From: Pseudoclavibacter sp. 13-3
Lineage (GTDB): Bacteria; Actinomycetota; Actinomycetes; Actinomycetales; Microbacteriaceae
DNA length: 64,000 nt
Direction of reading: 5' to 3'
Assembly (NCBI RefSeq): GCF_021168475.1
Contig: NZ_JAJOZT010000005.1
Location: forward strand, 1 to 64,000
The stretch's first letter is position 1, and every line of letters starts with the position of its first letter. Below the pieces are notes generated by a model. It ran no database searches. It was given only the letters and a program-made list of their open reading frames with translations, and was not told the origin of the DNA. Below are positions 8,060-18,383 of the stretch, piece after piece. The position numbers and the translations under genes are program-made.

Positions 8060-9875
8060 GATCGGCATAGGCGCCGCCAGCGGCGATCAGTCGGTCGGGG
8101 GCGTCGTCTTCCAGGATGCGACCGCGATCGAGCACGATCACCCGGTCTGCGTCGCGAACGGTCGAGAGCCGGTGCGCGATGATCACCGCCGTGCGATCGG
8201 TCAGCAGCCTGCGCAGCGCCAGCTGGATGTCGCGCTCGCCCGGGATGTCGAGCGAGCTGGTCGCCTCGTCGAGCACCAGCACCCGCGGATCGGCGATCAG
8301 CGCACGAGCGAACGAGACGAGCTGCTGCTGCCCCGCCGACAGTCGGATTCCGCGATGACTGATCGGGGTGTCGTACCCGGCCGGCAGCGCACGGATGAAA
8401 GGACCGGCGCCCACAGCATCCGCCGCGGACTCGATCTGCTCGCGGCTCGCACCAGGCCTCCCCAGGGCGATGTTCGAGGCGATCGTGCCGCTGAACAGAA
8501 AGGCCTCCTGCGTCACCATGACCACGTCACGGCGCAGCTGGGCGTCAGGGATCTCGCGCAGGTCGCGCCCGTCGAGGCGCACGGCGCCGGTGCCGGGGTC
8601 GTAGAACCGGGCGAGCAGCTTGACGATGGTCGACTTGCCGGCACCTGTCGCGCCGACGAGGGCGACGGTCTGACCCGCAGGGATGTGCAGATCGAGCCCG
8701 GCCAGCACGGGTTCGCGCTGGGTGTGCTCCGCTCCGACGCCCGAGTATGAGAACGTCACATCGTCGAAGTCGATGCGCCCCTGGGCCCGGTCGCCGTCGA
8801 CGCGACCGACGGCGGGACGCACCGTCGGCTGCTCTTCGAGCACGCCTGAGACCTTCTCGAGGGCGGCGGCGGCCGACTGGAAGGTGTTGGCGAACATGCC
8901 GATCTCCTCCATCGGCTGGAAGAACTGGGTGAGGTAGAGCACCGCACCGATCAGCACGCCGACGCCGATCGTGCCGTCCATCAGGCGCATCCCGTTGACC
9001 GCCACCAGCGCGGCGATCGCGACGTTCGAGATCAGCGCGAGCAGCGTGAAGAAGACGCCCATGGTGATGACCTGGCGACGGTTCGCCTCGGCATACTGCT
9101 CGCTCAGCCGGGTGTAGCGTGCCGCGTCACGGCGTTCGGTGCCGAACGACAGCACGGCGCGGATGCCGTGCAGCACCTCGACGAAGCGCACGATGAGTCG
9201 CGCCGAGCGCTCGCTCGACTCGCGATACAGCTTGGTCGAGACGCCCTGGAACCAGCGCGTGAGCAGCACTGCCGGAATCAGTGCTGCGACGGCGACAACG
9301 CCGCTGGCCGGATCGAGCACGAAGATCGCCACCCCGATGAAGAGCATGCGCATCACGGCGGTGACGAGGTCGTTCAGCCCTGAGTCGAGCGCCGTGCGGA
9401 TGCTGTCGATGTCGTTCGTCTGTCGGCTGATGACACGCCCAGAGGTGTAGCCCTCGTGAAAGCTCACGCCGAGCTGCTGCGTGTGGATGAACAGGCGTCG
9501 TCGCAGCGAGAGCAGCACTCCCTGCGTGAGCGACGAGGTCTGCACGATGAAGATGCGCATCAGTCCGGCTTCGACGATCGCCGCGACCAGATACCCGAGA
9601 ATCACGAGCACCAGTTCGGTGAGGCTGCCGTCGATGGCCGCGGGCAGCGCATGGTCGAGCGCAGTCGCGATCAGCAGAGGTCCGAGGGAGCCGGCGGCCT
9701 GCGCCACGACGACGCAGAGCGAGAGCAGCATGGCTCTGCCTCGCACCGGGCGCACCAGTTCGGCCAGCAGACGCAGCGAACGCCGACGCAGGCGCCGCGA
9801 CTGCTGCGCGTCGACCGCCGTGCGGTGCTCGAGTGAGACGCCGAGCGGTGCGTCCTGATCGCCGGCAGTGCTCAT
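8028..9875 (-). CDS. ABC exporter subunit B (canonical Walker B, degenerate signature)
   Basis: 615 residues: an exporter-type membrane domain (about 45-330) and a nucleotide-binding domain. Walker A is GATGAGKST (about 405) and Walker B VLVLDEATSSLD keeps the catalytic Glu. The signature reads LSAGQQQL instead of LSGGQ. It overlaps the upstream partner by ATGA. The two proteins complement each other: this one supplies Walker B Glu and the partner supplies the intact LSGGQ, giving one active and one degenerate ATP site as in TM287/288-type heterodimeric exporters. The substrate is unknown; multidrug or lipid export is the usual role. Confidence 0.9.
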   Translation of the reverse strand: MSTAGDQDAPLGVSLEHRTAVDAQQSRRLRRRSLRLLAELVRPVRGRAMLLSLCVVVAQAAGSLGPLLIATALDHALPAAIDGSLTELVLVILGYLVAAIVEAGLMRIFIVQTSSLTQGVLLSLRRRLFIHTQQLGVSFHEGYTSGRVISRQTNDIDSIRTALDSGLNDLVTAVMRMLFIGVAIFVLDPASGVVAVAALIPAVLLTRWFQGVSTKLYRESSERSARLIVRFVEVLHGIRAVLSFGTERRDAARYTRLSEQYAEANRRQVITMGVFFTLLALISNVAIAALVAVNGMRLMDGTIGVGVLIGAVLYLTQFFQPMEEIGMFANTFQSAAAALEKVSGVLEEQPTVRPAVGRVDGDRAQGRIDFDDVTFSYSGVGAEHTQREPVLAGLDLHIPAGQTVALVGATGAGKSTIVKLLARFYDPGTGAVRLDGRDLREIPDAQLRRDVVMVTQEAFLFSGTIASNIALGRPGASREQIESAADAVGAGPFIRALPAGYDTPISHRGIRLSAGQQQLVSFARALIADPRVLVLDEATSSLDIPGERDIQLALRRLLTDRTAVIIAHRLSTVRDADRVIVLDRGRILEDDAPDRLIAAGGAYADLNRRWQESLQ

Positions 9876-11728
9876 GAGCTCGCCTCCAGTGACATCAGCT
9901 GACGGTAATACGGTTCGCTGCGCAGCAGTTCGTCGTGCCGACCGGTGGCGACGATGCGCCCGTCACGCAGCACCGCGACACGGTCGGCGAGAGCCACGGT
10001 CGACGGTCGGTGCGCCACGATCAGGGCGGTGACGCCCTGCAGCACACGGCGCAGGCCCGCCTCAACCAGGGCTTCGGTGTTGACGTCGAGAGCCGAGAGC
10101 GGGTCGTCGAGCACGAGGATGCGCGGCGCGGCCGCGATGGCGCGTGCCAGTGCCAGCCGCTGACGCTGGCCGCCGCTGAGGCTCTGCCCCTCTTCGCCGA
10201 TGACGGTGTCGACGCCCTCGGGCAGGTCATGGACGAACTCCGCCTGGGCCACCGCGATCGCCGCGTCCCGCTGCTCGTCGCCGGCATCCGGCCGCCCCAT
10301 GAGCACGTTCTCGCGCACCGTGCCCGAGAACAGCTGCGGCGCCTCGAACGTCATGCCGAGCTGCCCGCGCAGCCGGTGTCGGGTCATGTCGCGCACGTCG
10401 ACGCCGCCGACGCGCACGGCACCGCTCGTGACGTCCATGAACCGGGCCACCAGCTCGACCATGACCGTCTTGCCCGATCCAGTGGCTCCGACCAGAGCCA
10501 CTGTCTCGCCCGGGGCGACGCGAAGATCGACGCCGTCGAGCACCTCGTGTTCGCCGTAGCAGAAATGGACGTCGTCGAAGACGAGTTCGCCGATGAGACT
10601 CGGATCGGGGTCGTCTTCGACCGGGTCGACCGGGTCGGTGACCTCTGCCGCAGTGTCGAGCACTTCGAACACCCGCGCGGTGGCAGCGGTGGCGTCCATG
10701 ACGGCGGCGAAGGCGAAGCCGAGAGATCGCACGGGCCAGAGCAGAAAGGCAGCGGTGCCGAAGAACGCCACGATGTCGCCGAGGGTGAGTGCGCCGTCAC
10801 GCACCAGAGAGAGACCGGCGGCGAGACAGACCACGAACGCGAGCTGCGGCAGCAGCGACAGCCACATGCGGATGCCCGAAAGCGACCGTGCCTTGTCGAT
10901 CTCGGTGTCGCGCTGCCGCCGCGCCGCGCGCATGAACTGATCGGTGAACGTGTCGGAGCGCCCGAATGCCGTGATGACACGAACGCCCTGCACGCTCTCT
11001 TCGACCTCGGTGGCGAGCGCACCGGCCTGGTCGAGGCCGCGTCTGGTCAGCACGCGGTAGCGCAGCTGAAAGCGCAGAGACAGCCAGGCGGTCGGCATCG
11101 CGAACACGGCGAAGATGCCGCCGAGCGGCGGGCTCAGCACAACGAGAATCACGATGCCGACGACGACCGTGGTGACGTTGACCACGAGCAGAATCGATCC
11201 GAACGACAGCCAGCGTCTGATGCGGCTGAGATCGGTGCTCGCCCGGGAGAGCAGCTGTCCAGACTCCCAGTGATCGTGGAACGAGACCGACAGGTCGAGC
11301 AGGCGGTCGAAGAGCGACGTGCGCAGGCGGTGCTCGACGCCGACCATCGGGCCCATCAGCAGCATGCGCCGGGAGTACCACATGGCGGCCTGCAGCACCC
11401 CGAGTGCGAGCACGATGCCTGCGGCGACCCAGACGCCGCGGGAACTGCCCGAGTCTCGGCCAGAGCTGATCGGCCCGTCGACGAGTGCACGGATCACCTG
11501 TGGAATGGCCAAGCCGAGTCCGGTGGCGGCGAAGCCGACCAGCAGCCCGCCGAGGTAGCGCCAGATCACCGGCCGCAGGGTGGGCAGCAGCCGCAGCAGC
11601 GTCGAGACGCCGGCGCCCGGCGTGTTCGAGCGCACGGCACCGCCCGACACGGGCGTCGGCGCAGACACGGACGAGCCCCGCTCGGCCGAAGCCCGGGTGG
11701 GCTTGCGGTCGGGGCGGGGCTCGGTCAC
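9872..11728 (-). CDS. ABC exporter subunit A (degenerate Walker B, intact signature)
   Basis: 618 residues from a GTG at 11728, 27 bases after the purH stop; no good Shine-Dalgarno is seen, so the start is uncertain. A hydrophilic N-tail is followed by a membrane domain (about 55-330). The ATPase domain has Walker A GATGSGKT (about 412), signature LSGGQRQR (about 517) and Walker B ILVLDDPLSALD. An Asp replaces the catalytic Glu, the hallmark of the degenerate half of a heterodimer. It is coupled to subunit B by a 4-base ATGA overlap. It may be co-transcribed with purN-purH, although no functional link is evident. Confidence 0.9.
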   Translation of the reverse strand: MTEPRPDRKPTRASAERGSSVSAPTPVSGGAVRSNTPGAGVSTLLRLLPTLRPVIWRYLGGLLVGFAATGLGLAIPQVIRALVDGPISSGRDSGSSRGVWVAAGIVLALGVLQAAMWYSRRMLLMGPMVGVEHRLRTSLFDRLLDLSVSFHDHWESGQLLSRASTDLSRIRRWLSFGSILLVVNVTTVVVGIVILVVLSPPLGGIFAVFAMPTAWLSLRFQLRYRVLTRRGLDQAGALATEVEESVQGVRVITAFGRSDTFTDQFMRAARRQRDTEIDKARSLSGIRMWLSLLPQLAFVVCLAAGLSLVRDGALTLGDIVAFFGTAAFLLWPVRSLGFAFAAVMDATAATARVFEVLDTAAEVTDPVDPVEDDPDPSLIGELVFDDVHFCYGEHEVLDGVDLRVAPGETVALVGATGSGKTVMVELVARFMDVTSGAVRVGGVDVRDMTRHRLRGQLGMTFEAPQLFSGTVRENVLMGRPDAGDEQRDAAIAVAQAEFVHDLPEGVDTVIGEEGQSLSGGQRQRLALARAIAAAPRILVLDDPLSALDVNTEALVEAGLRRVLQGVTALIVAHRPSTVALADRVAVLRDGRIVATGRHDELLRSEPYYRQLMSLEASS

Positions 11729-11755
11729 AGGGGTGGGGTCAGATGACGACGATGA

Positions 11756-13348
11756 TCAGTGGAAGAAGTGGCGCTCGCCGGTGAAGTAGAGCGGAACGCC
11801 CGCCTGCTTCGCCGCTGCGATGACCTCGTCGTCGCGAATCGAGCCACCAGGCTCGACGACGGCGCGCACACCGGCCGCGAGCAGCACCTCGAGGCCGTCG
11901 GCGAACGGGAAGAAGGCGTCTGATGCGGCGACCGACCCCTGAGCCCGGTCACCGGCGCGGTTCACGGCGAGGTGCGCCGAGTCGACGCGGTTGACCTGCC
12001 CCATGCCGACACCGACCGAAGCCTCGTCGTGCGCCAGCAGAATGGCGTTCGACTTGACCGAACGAACCGCAGCCCACGCAAATTCGAGGTCGCGACGCGT
12101 AGCCTCGTCGACCTCGTCTCCGGTGACCAGCTGCCACTTCGAGCTGTCCACATGACCGGGAAAGTTGTCGGCGTCGCTGACCAGCAGACCACCTGAGATC
12201 TGCTTGAAGATCGTCTCGTCACGCGAGAAGTCGGCCGGCAGACGCAGCAGGCGGATGTTCTTCTTCGTCTCGAGCAGCTCAAGCGCCGCAGGCTCGAAGT
12301 CGGGAGCCACCACGACCTCGGTGAAGATGCCCTTGACCGTTTCGGCCATGGCCAGCGTGATGGTGCGGTTGGCAGCGATCACGCCGCCGTAGGCCGAGAG
12401 CGGATCGCAGGCGTGTGCCTTCTGGTGCGCCTCTTCGATCGTCTCGCCCACGGCGATGCCGCAGGGGTTCGCGTGTTTGATGATCGCGACCGCCGGAGCC
12501 TCGAAGTCGAACGCGGCGCGCAGCGCGGCATCGGCGTCGACATAGTTGTTGTAGCTCATCTCTTTGCCGTGCAGCTGCTCAGCCTGCGCGATGCCGTGCC
12601 CCAGCGGCTCGCGGTAGAGTGCGGCCTGCTGATGCGGGTTCTCACCGTAGCGCAGCACGTGGCCGAGCTCGCCGGCCACGCCGACGCTCTCTGGCCAGAC
12701 GCGCCCCTCGGCCTCGGGGTGGCTGACCAGGTGGCCCTGGAACCAGTCGGCGACGGCACGATCGTACTCGGCGGTGTGTGCGAAGGCCTTCGCCGCAAGA
12801 TTGCGGCGCTGAGCCAGCGAGGTGCCGCCCTGCAGCGAAGCGATGATCGCCGAGTAGTCGGCGGGGTCGACCACGATCGCCACGTTGGCGTGGTTCTTGG
12901 CCGCGGCGCGCACCAGCGTGGGCCCGCCGATGTCGATCTGCTCGACCACGTCGTCGCCCTGTGCGCCCGAGGCGACAGTCTGCACGAACGGGTACAGATT
13001 CACCACGACGAGGTCGAACGGCTCGATGCCGAGCTCGTCGAGCTGCCGCTCGTGGTCGCTCAGGCGCAGGTCGGCGAGGATGCCCGCGTGCACCTTGGGG
13101 TGCAGGGTCTTGACACGGCCGTCGAGCGACTCGGGAAACCCGGTCAGCTCGCTGACTTCGGTGACCGTGGCACCGGTGGCTGCGACCGCTTTGGCGGTCG
13201 ATCCAGTCGAGACCACCTCGACGCCGGCCTCGGCCAGAGCGCGTCCGAGACGGTCGAGATCGGTCTTGTCCGACACCGAGATCAGCGCGCGCCTGATCGG
13301 CACGACGTCGCGCTCGCGGTATTCGCCTGCGCTGTGTCCAGCAGTCAT
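11756..13348 (-). CDS. purH: Bifunctional AICAR formyltransferase / IMP cyclohydrolase
   Basis: 530 residues, full length. PurH performs the last two steps of IMP synthesis and uses 10-formyl-THF. The N-terminal IMP cyclohydrolase (about 15-210) starts [12 protein letters not shown] and contains STGSTAKA and [15 protein letters not shown]. The C-terminal AICAR transformylase has [12 protein letters not shown] and [15 protein letters not shown] (the catalytic Lys-His). Its start overlaps the purN stop by one base (TGATG), so translation is coupled to purN. AICAR is its substrate and the precursor of the ZTP signal sensed upstream of glyA in this same window. Confidence 0.97.
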   Translation of the reverse strand: MTAGHSAGEYRERDVVPIRRALISVSDKTDLDRLGRALAEAGVEVVSTGSTAKAVAATGATVTEVSELTGFPESLDGRVKTLHPKVHAGILADLRLSDHERQLDELGIEPFDLVVVNLYPFVQTVASGAQGDDVVEQIDIGGPTLVRAAAKNHANVAIVVDPADYSAIIASLQGGTSLAQRRNLAAKAFAHTAEYDRAVADWFQGHLVSHPEAEGRVWPESVGVAGELGHVLRYGENPHQQAALYREPLGHGIAQAEQLHGKEMSYNNYVDADAALRAAFDFEAPAVAIIKHANPCGIAVGETIEEAHQKAHACDPLSAYGGVIAANRTITLAMAETVKGIFTEVVVAPDFEPAALELLETKKNIRLLRLPADFSRDETIFKQISGGLLVSDADNFPGHVDSSKWQLVTGDEVDEATRRDLEFAWAAVRSVKSNAILLAHDEASVGVGMGQVNRVDSAHLAVNRAGDRAQGSVAASDAFFPFADGLEVLLAAGVRAVVEPGGSIRDDEVIAAAKQAGVPLYFTGERHFFH

Positions 13349-13992
13349 CAGATTGTCTCCTTCAATCGTGGGTTCGAAGTTCGTGAGGTCGAGGTTCGCG
13401 CTGCCCGGGCGACCGCATCGCAGTCGATGTCTCCCCGGGCGATGCGGGTGAGCGTCTCAGCGAGCAGCTGCCGTTCGACCACCTTGATCCGGTCGTGCAG
13501 GGTGGCCTCGTCGTCGTCGGCGCCGATCGGCACACGCTGCTGAGACAGGACCGGGCCGGTGTCGACTCCGCTGTCGACGAGGTGCACAGTCGCACCCGTC
13601 TCGTGTGCACCAGCCGCCAGCGCATCACGCACAGCGTGGGCACCGGGAAAACTCGGCAGCAGCGCCGGGTGCGTGTTCACGATGCGATGCGACCAATGGC
13701 TGACGAGGTCGGCCGGCAGGATGCGCATCAGGCCAGAGAGCACGACGAGGTCTGGCTGCCAGGCGTCCGCTGCGGCCGCGAGCGCCCGCCCCCAAGCGTC
13801 GCGATCGGCATGGTCGCGATAGTCGACGCGAAATGTGGGGATGCCCGCCTCGGCCGCGTGATCAAGCCCAGCGGCAGCGCGGTCGGCGCCGACGGCCACG
13901 ATCTCGAAGCCGCTGTCTGGCTGACGCTGCGCTGCGATGAGCGCACGAAGATTGGTTCCCGCTCCCGAGATGAGCACGACGAGTCTGAGCAC
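13348..13992 (-). CDS. purN: Phosphoribosylglycinamide formyltransferase
   Basis: 214 residues from a GTG at 13992. PurN transfers a formyl group from 10-formyl-THF to GAR. It has the N-terminal [41 protein letters not shown] (catalytic Asn and His) and [17 protein letters not shown] with the catalytic Asp. A TAGGCT hexamer lies 6 bases before the GTG, so it may be made from a leaderless transcript as well as by read-through from the DUF6350 gene 9 bases upstream. The C-terminus carries about 15 extra polar residues. Confidence 0.95.
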   Translation of the reverse strand: MLRLVVLISGAGTNLRALIAAQRQPDSGFEIVAVGADRAAAGLDHAAEAGIPTFRVDYRDHADRDAWGRALAAAADAWQPDLVVLSGLMRILPADLVSHWSHRIVNTHPALLPSFPGAHAVRDALAAGAHETGATVHLVDSGVDTGPVLSQQRVPIGADDDEATLHDRIKVVERQLLAETLTRIARGDIDCDAVARAARTSTSRTSNPRLKETI

Positions 13993-14001
13993 CTGACCAG
14001 C

Positions 14002-15237
14002 CTACCGGTTTGCAGCCTCGGCGAGTGCGGGTCGGCCCAGCACCAGAACCGTCGCGGCCACGACCGCCCCGAGTGCGACGAACCCGGCCGGAATGATCAT
14101 GCGCCAGATCGGCACCCCGACGTCTTGCAGTCGTCCCGGCCCGAGGGCCCCGGAGGCCAGCGTCGCCAGCACGGTCAGCACCAGCCAGATCACGACGGCC
14201 TGGCCCAGGGCGCTGGCCGCCGCGACCAGCCACCCATGCCAGCCGCCGACCAGTTCGGCGGCCAGAGGTCGCAGCGCGAACCAGGCCCCGGCGAACCCGG
14301 CGAGGATCGGCAGGATCAGCAGCATGATCTGCCAGGAGCCGCCGGAGGGAATCGCGCCGAGCACCGGGACCGCGGGCATCGGAGCGACCAGCGTGCCGAA
14401 CGGTGACGCCAACGACCCCGTGCCGATGGCGATGCCGGCGCCGCCGATCCAGCCGATCGACCAGACCACGAGGTTGGGCAGGTAGAGCAGCTGGATCAGG
14501 CTCATGACGATCACCCCCGTCCAGCCGCCGTGCAGCGACTCGTAGACGGCCACGATGCTCATCCAGTTGCCCAGCACTGAGACGGTCAGGCCGATCGCCG
14601 CTGCGCCGACCAGAGCGACCATCGTGACGGCCGCGCCGCGCAGCGCCGCCCAGACGAACGAACCCGCGACGACTTCGTCGACGCGCGTCCACGCGCGCAC
14701 ACGCCTCAGCAGCAGCCGGGCGCCCGCGCCCTGCCGCGACTCAGGCGCGTGCACCAGTGTGGCGACGCCGAACACGATCAGATTGATCAGCCATGGCAGC
14801 AGCAGGGCAGGCAGCAGCGAGACGCGCGCAGAAGCATTCGAGGCCGTCGTCGCCAGCAGCACCACGGCGACGGCCAGAACGAGCGCGTAGCCGCCCCAGA
14901 CAGCGGGCAGCGGCCCCATCTGGGCGGTGCGACAGCCGCTGTGCCAGCTCACCCAGACTGCGCCGACGAGCACGCCCGACGGCATCAGTGTGAACAGGTA
15001 CGAGTCGACCGTGCCGGAGGCCGCGAGTGCGCCGCCGGTCACTTCGCTGGGCACGCCGAAGCCGAGCAGCCACACCCGCGCGGCCAACGACCAGGCGCCG
15101 CCCCACGACGTGCGCAGGCCGTCGTCGAAGATCCACATGGCCGTGGTGACGACCGCCAGCGGCAGAAACGTGACCAGCAGCAGGGTGAGCGGCTCGACGC
15201 TCACCGGGGCGATCTCGCGAAGTCGACGTCTCAGCAC
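14002..15237 (-). CDS. DUF6350-type multi-pass membrane protein
   Basis: 411 residues from a GTG at 15237, with about ten hydrophobic segments throughout. It has the hallmarks of the DUF6350 family, whose genes are regularly found directly upstream of purN in Micrococcales, including the region SLIQLLYLPNLVVWSIGW followed by GIAIGTGS. No enzymatic motif or binding site is visible and the function is unknown. A TAACCT hexamer six bases before the GTG suggests a leaderless start. Confidence 0.8.
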   Translation of the reverse strand: MLRRRLREIAPVSVEPLTLLLVTFLPLAVVTTAMWIFDDGLRTSWGGAWSLAARVWLLGFGVPSEVTGGALAASGTVDSYLFTLMPSGVLVGAVWVSWHSGCRTAQMGPLPAVWGGYALVLAVAVVLLATTASNASARVSLLPALLLPWLINLIVFGVATLVHAPESRQGAGARLLLRRVRAWTRVDEVVAGSFVWAALRGAAVTMVALVGAAAIGLTVSVLGNWMSIVAVYESLHGGWTGVIVMSLIQLLYLPNLVVWSIGWIGGAGIAIGTGSLASPFGTLVAPMPAVPVLGAIPSGGSWQIMLLILPILAGFAGAWFALRPLAAELVGGWHGWLVAAASALGQAVVIWLVLTVLATLASGALGPGRLQDVGVPIWRMIIPAGFVALGAVVAATVLVLGRPALAEAANR

Positions 15238-15274
15238 CAGAACAGGTTACCCGTCTCGCTCGGCATGCAGCGTC

Positions 15275-17719
15275 TCACAGCGCCTCGATCGGCGCGAGGG
15301 CGACCACCAGCTTCTTGCGCTGCCCCGAGTCGAATCGCACTGCGGCCACCTGCTTCGCACCCTTTCCGGTGAGCTCTTCGACCGTGCCCTCGCCGAAGCT
15401 CTTGTGCCTGATGCGATCGCCGGCGGCCAGGTGCAGCTCGGTCTTGGGCGTCGAGCCCACGCCGATCTCGTTGGCCCAGGCGTGGGCGGCACCGCTGCGC
15501 TTCGATCGGGAGCCGTGACTGCGGGCCGAGGCTCCCCACCCCCCGTCGGCCTCGAAGTCGTCGTCACCGGCCCGTTGGCTGCCGCCCCAGCTGATGCCGC
15601 GACGGTTCGCGCCGATCTCGTCGGGATGCTGCCGCCACTCGATGAGCTCGCCCGGAATCTCGTCGAGAAAGCGGCTGGGCAGCTGGTCGCGGGTCTGCCC
15701 GAACACGGTGCGGTTGATCGCGAGGCTGAGGAAGAGCCGGCGGCGGGCGCGCGTGATGCCCACGTAGAACAGGCGGCGTTCTTCGGCCAGCCCGCCGATC
15801 TCGTCGATCGACATCTGGTGCGGGAGCAGCCCCTCTTCGAGACCGGTGATGAACACGGCCGGGTATTCCAGCCCCTTCGCCGTGTGCAGCGTCATCAGCG
15901 AGACGGTGCCCGACTCGTCGTCGAGGTCGTCGGCCGCCGCCGTCAGCTGCACCTCGGTGAGAAAGTCGACCATGCTGGCGTCGGGGTGCTTGTCGACGTA
16001 GTCGGTCAGCTGCGAGAGGAACTCTTCGAGGTTCTCGGCACGGGCCTGATCCTGAGCGTCGAGCGAGCTGCGCAGCACCTCGATGATGCCGATGTGCTCG
16101 AAGAACCGCCCGACCACCTCGTCGAGACGGTCTTCGGCCAGCGCGGTGCGGGCGTCGACGATGGCCCCGCCGAGCGAGGTCATCGCCTGCGTCACCTTGG
16201 GGCCGAGCCCGATCTCGGCGGCACGCGTGAGCGCCGCGGGCAGGTCGAGGCGCTGCTGCTCGGCGAACATGACCAGCCGCTGCTCGGTCGTCGGCCCGAT
16301 GCCGCGCTTCGGCACGTTCAGGATGCGTCGCACCGAGAGGTCGTCGACGGGGTTCGCGATCGCCACCAGATAGGCGAGCGCGTCTTTCACCTCGGCGCGG
16401 TCGTAGAACTTCGTGCCGCCGATGAGGCGATACGGGATGCCGGCGCGCACGAAGATCTCTTCGAGCGCTCGGGTCTGCGCATTGGTGCGGTAGAAGACGG
16501 CGACGTCTCGGTAGTCGAGCCCGTCTTGGTGCAGGTCGTCGATGCGGTCGGCCACGAACTGCGCTTCGTCGTGCGCGGTGTAGCCCGCGTAGGCGGTGAT
16601 CTTCTCGCCGTCGCCGAGCGCGCTCCAGAGGTTCTTCTCGGCACGATCGAAGTTGTTGCCGATGACGGCGTTGGCCGCGCTGAGGATGCGCTGGGTCGAC
16701 CGGTAGTTCTGCTCGAGCAGCACCACGTGCGTGCCGGGAAAGTCTTTCTCGAAGTCGACGATGTTGCGCATGTCGGCCCCGCGGAACGCGTAGATCGACT
16801 GATCGGAGTCGCCCACCACGGTCAGGGTCGGTGCGTCGACGCTGAGGATGCGCGGCTCGGCCCGCTCGGGAGCGGTCGCCGGGCCCGTGCCGTCGGCCGA
16901 GGTCGTCAGCAGACGGATGAGCTCGTACTGCGCCTTGTTGGTGTCTTGGTATTCGTCGACGAGCACATGGCGGAACTTGTGCTGATAGCGTCGCCGCACC
17001 TCGGGGAACGCCTCGAAGAGGTGCACGGTCTGCACGAGGATGTCGTCGAAGTCGAGCGCGTTCGCGCGCAGCAGTGCATGGTCGTACGCGCGGTAGATGT
17101 CGATCAGCGCTTCGTCGAGCGGGCTGCGGCCACCCGAGTCTCGCGAGAGGTCATCGGCGTCGCGCAGCTCGTTCTTCAGCTGCGAGATGCGATGCTGAGC
17201 GGCGGCCGGGGTCAGCCCATCGGTGTCGGCATGCCGCTCTTTGATCAGGCGCTTGAGGAGCACGCGCGAGTCGTGCGTGTCATAGATGGTGAAGCTCGAG
17301 TTGTAGCCCAGCTCAGAGATCTCGCGTCGCAGTATGCGCACGCACGCCGAGTGGAACGTGCTGATCCACATGCCGTCGGCCGCCCCGCCGAGCAGCTGGC
17401 CGACGCGCTCGCGCATCTCGTTGGCCGCCTTGTTGGTGAAGGTGATCGCCAGGATCTGGCTGGGCCAGGCACGATGGGTGGCGATGAGGTGGGCGATGCG
17501 GTGCGTGAGCACGCGGGTCTTGCCCGACCCAGCGCCGGCGACGATCAGCAGCGACTGCCCCTGGTAGAGCACCGCCTCGCGCTGCTGCGGGTTGAGCCCG
17601 CGCACGAGGGGTTCGTCCGATGCAACGGCAGCTGCCGCGCCGCGCCGCTGGTCTCCCGTCGGCTGCGGGCGGCGCTTTGAAGAGCGGTCGGAGCTGGGGT
17701 GTTCTGGCGTGAGTGACAT
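15275..17719 (-). CDS. pcrA: ATP-dependent DNA helicase, UvrD/PcrA type
   Basis: 814 residues if begun at ATG 17719, just after the TetR stop. GAGGAG abuts this ATG, so a start at 17749 is also possible. All superfamily 1 motifs are present in order: AGAGSGKTRVLTHR (Walker A, near 58), ITFTNKAANEMRERV, VDEYQDTN (Walker B), VGDSDQSIYAFRGAD, LEQNYRS, MTLHTAKGLEYPAVF and FYVGITRARRRL. The C-terminus ends in a PcrA-type tudor-like domain (GDRIRHKSFGEGTVEEL). It acts in excision repair and replication-conflict resolution, 3' to 5'. Confidence 0.95.
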   Translation of the reverse strand: MSLTPEHPSSDRSSKRRPQPTGDQRRGAAAAVASDEPLVRGLNPQQREAVLYQGQSLLIVAGAGSGKTRVLTHRIAHLIATHRAWPSQILAITFTNKAANEMRERVGQLLGGAADGMWISTFHSACVRILRREISELGYNSSFTIYDTHDSRVLLKRLIKERHADTDGLTPAAAQHRISQLKNELRDADDLSRDSGGRSPLDEALIDIYRAYDHALLRANALDFDDILVQTVHLFEAFPEVRRRYQHKFRHVLVDEYQDTNKAQYELIRLLTTSADGTGPATAPERAEPRILSVDAPTLTVVGDSDQSIYAFRGADMRNIVDFEKDFPGTHVVLLEQNYRSTQRILSAANAVIGNNFDRAEKNLWSALGDGEKITAYAGYTAHDEAQFVADRIDDLHQDGLDYRDVAVFYRTNAQTRALEEIFVRAGIPYRLIGGTKFYDRAEVKDALAYLVAIANPVDDLSVRRILNVPKRGIGPTTEQRLVMFAEQQRLDLPAALTRAAEIGLGPKVTQAMTSLGGAIVDARTALAEDRLDEVVGRFFEHIGIIEVLRSSLDAQDQARAENLEEFLSQLTDYVDKHPDASMVDFLTEVQLTAAADDLDDESGTVSLMTLHTAKGLEYPAVFITGLEEGLLPHQMSIDEIGGLAEERRLFYVGITRARRRLFLSLAINRTVFGQTRDQLPSRFLDEIPGELIEWRQHPDEIGANRRGISWGGSQRAGDDDFEADGGWGASARSHGSRSKRSGAAHAWANEIGVGSTPKTELHLAAGDRIRHKSFGEGTVEELTGKGAKQVAAVRFDSGQRKKLVVALAPIEAL

Positions 17720-17729
17720 CTCCTCGATT

Positions 17730-18383
17730 CTACGGTCGAGGTGCGACATCAGCGGCGCGGTCGCTGTTCCGTCCACTCGGAGCACCGCTGCTGGCATCCG
17801 GATGCCACCGGTCGACGCCGGGAACGGCGAGCGTGCGCAGCGTGGCGCGGGTCGCCTCTTCAACCGTTCGATCCGGCGAGAACCGCAGCCAGCCGATGCC
17901 GGCGAACAGCACCATGCCGAAGACGCCGGATGCCGAGATCGACGTGAGCGGGGCATCCGCCGACGCCTCATCGCCCCACGCCTCGACCAGGCACTCGTGG
18001 AACTGTTCGACGATGCCGCGCTGCAGCAGCGTCAGACTGTCGGCCCACGAGCGATCGGTGCGGAACAGCTCCGCGGCCAGGATCTTCGCCAGCTGCGGCC
18101 GCCGCTGCAGGATGCCGAACATCTCGTAGATCATGGCCGCCAGCGCGGCGCCTCCGCGACGCTGCGCGCGGGAGCGCTGCAGGTACTCTGCCAGGTCGTG
18201 GAGCCCACTGTGAACCAGCTCTTCGAAGATCGCGTCCTTTGACGCGAAGTTGTAGTACAGACTGCCCTTGGCGACTCCGGCGGCCTCGGCGATGGCATCC
18301 ATCGAAGTGCCGCTGATGCCCTGGCTCGCCGCGAGCTCGACGGCCGCGCGCAGAATGGCCTCTCTGGTCTTCGACTGATGCAT
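17730..18383 (-). CDS. TetR-family repressor of the YhgE operon
   Basis: 217 residues. The N-terminal helix-turn-helix is clear: REAILRAAVELAASQGISG, then MDAIAEAAGVAKGSLYYNF, the typical TetR recognition helix. The C-terminal ligand domain is diverged. The start overlaps the upstream yhgE-like stop by one base (TGATG). It is the third gene of an operon whose 5' end carries a perfect 14-bp palindrome ACTGACCGGTCAGT, the form expected for a TetR operator, so it most likely represses its own operon. The inducer is unknown; TetR/YhgE pairs often respond to membrane-active compounds. Confidence 0.9.
   Translation of the reverse strand: MHQSKTREAILRAAVELAASQGISGTSMDAIAEAAGVAKGSLYYNFASKDAIFEELVHSGLHDLAEYLQRSRAQRRGGAALAAMIYEMFGILQRRPQLAKILAAELFRTDRSWADSLTLLQRGIVEQFHECLVEAWGDEASADAPLTSISASGVFGMVLFAGIGWLRFSPDRTVEEATRATLRTLAVPGVDRWHPDASSGAPSGRNSDRAADVAPRP

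Noticed and set aside
9935-11746. 603-codon + strand frame opposite the ABC exporter subunit
   Set aside because: It is antisense to a clear ABC gene, rich in Arg/His/Asp as expected from the shadow of a biased coding strand, and has no domain.
14927-17680. 917-codon open frame on the + strand opposite the helicase
   Set aside because: It is exactly antisense to pcrA, has no recognisable domain and no ribosome-binding site. Long antisense frames are expected in high-GC DNA with strong third-position bias.
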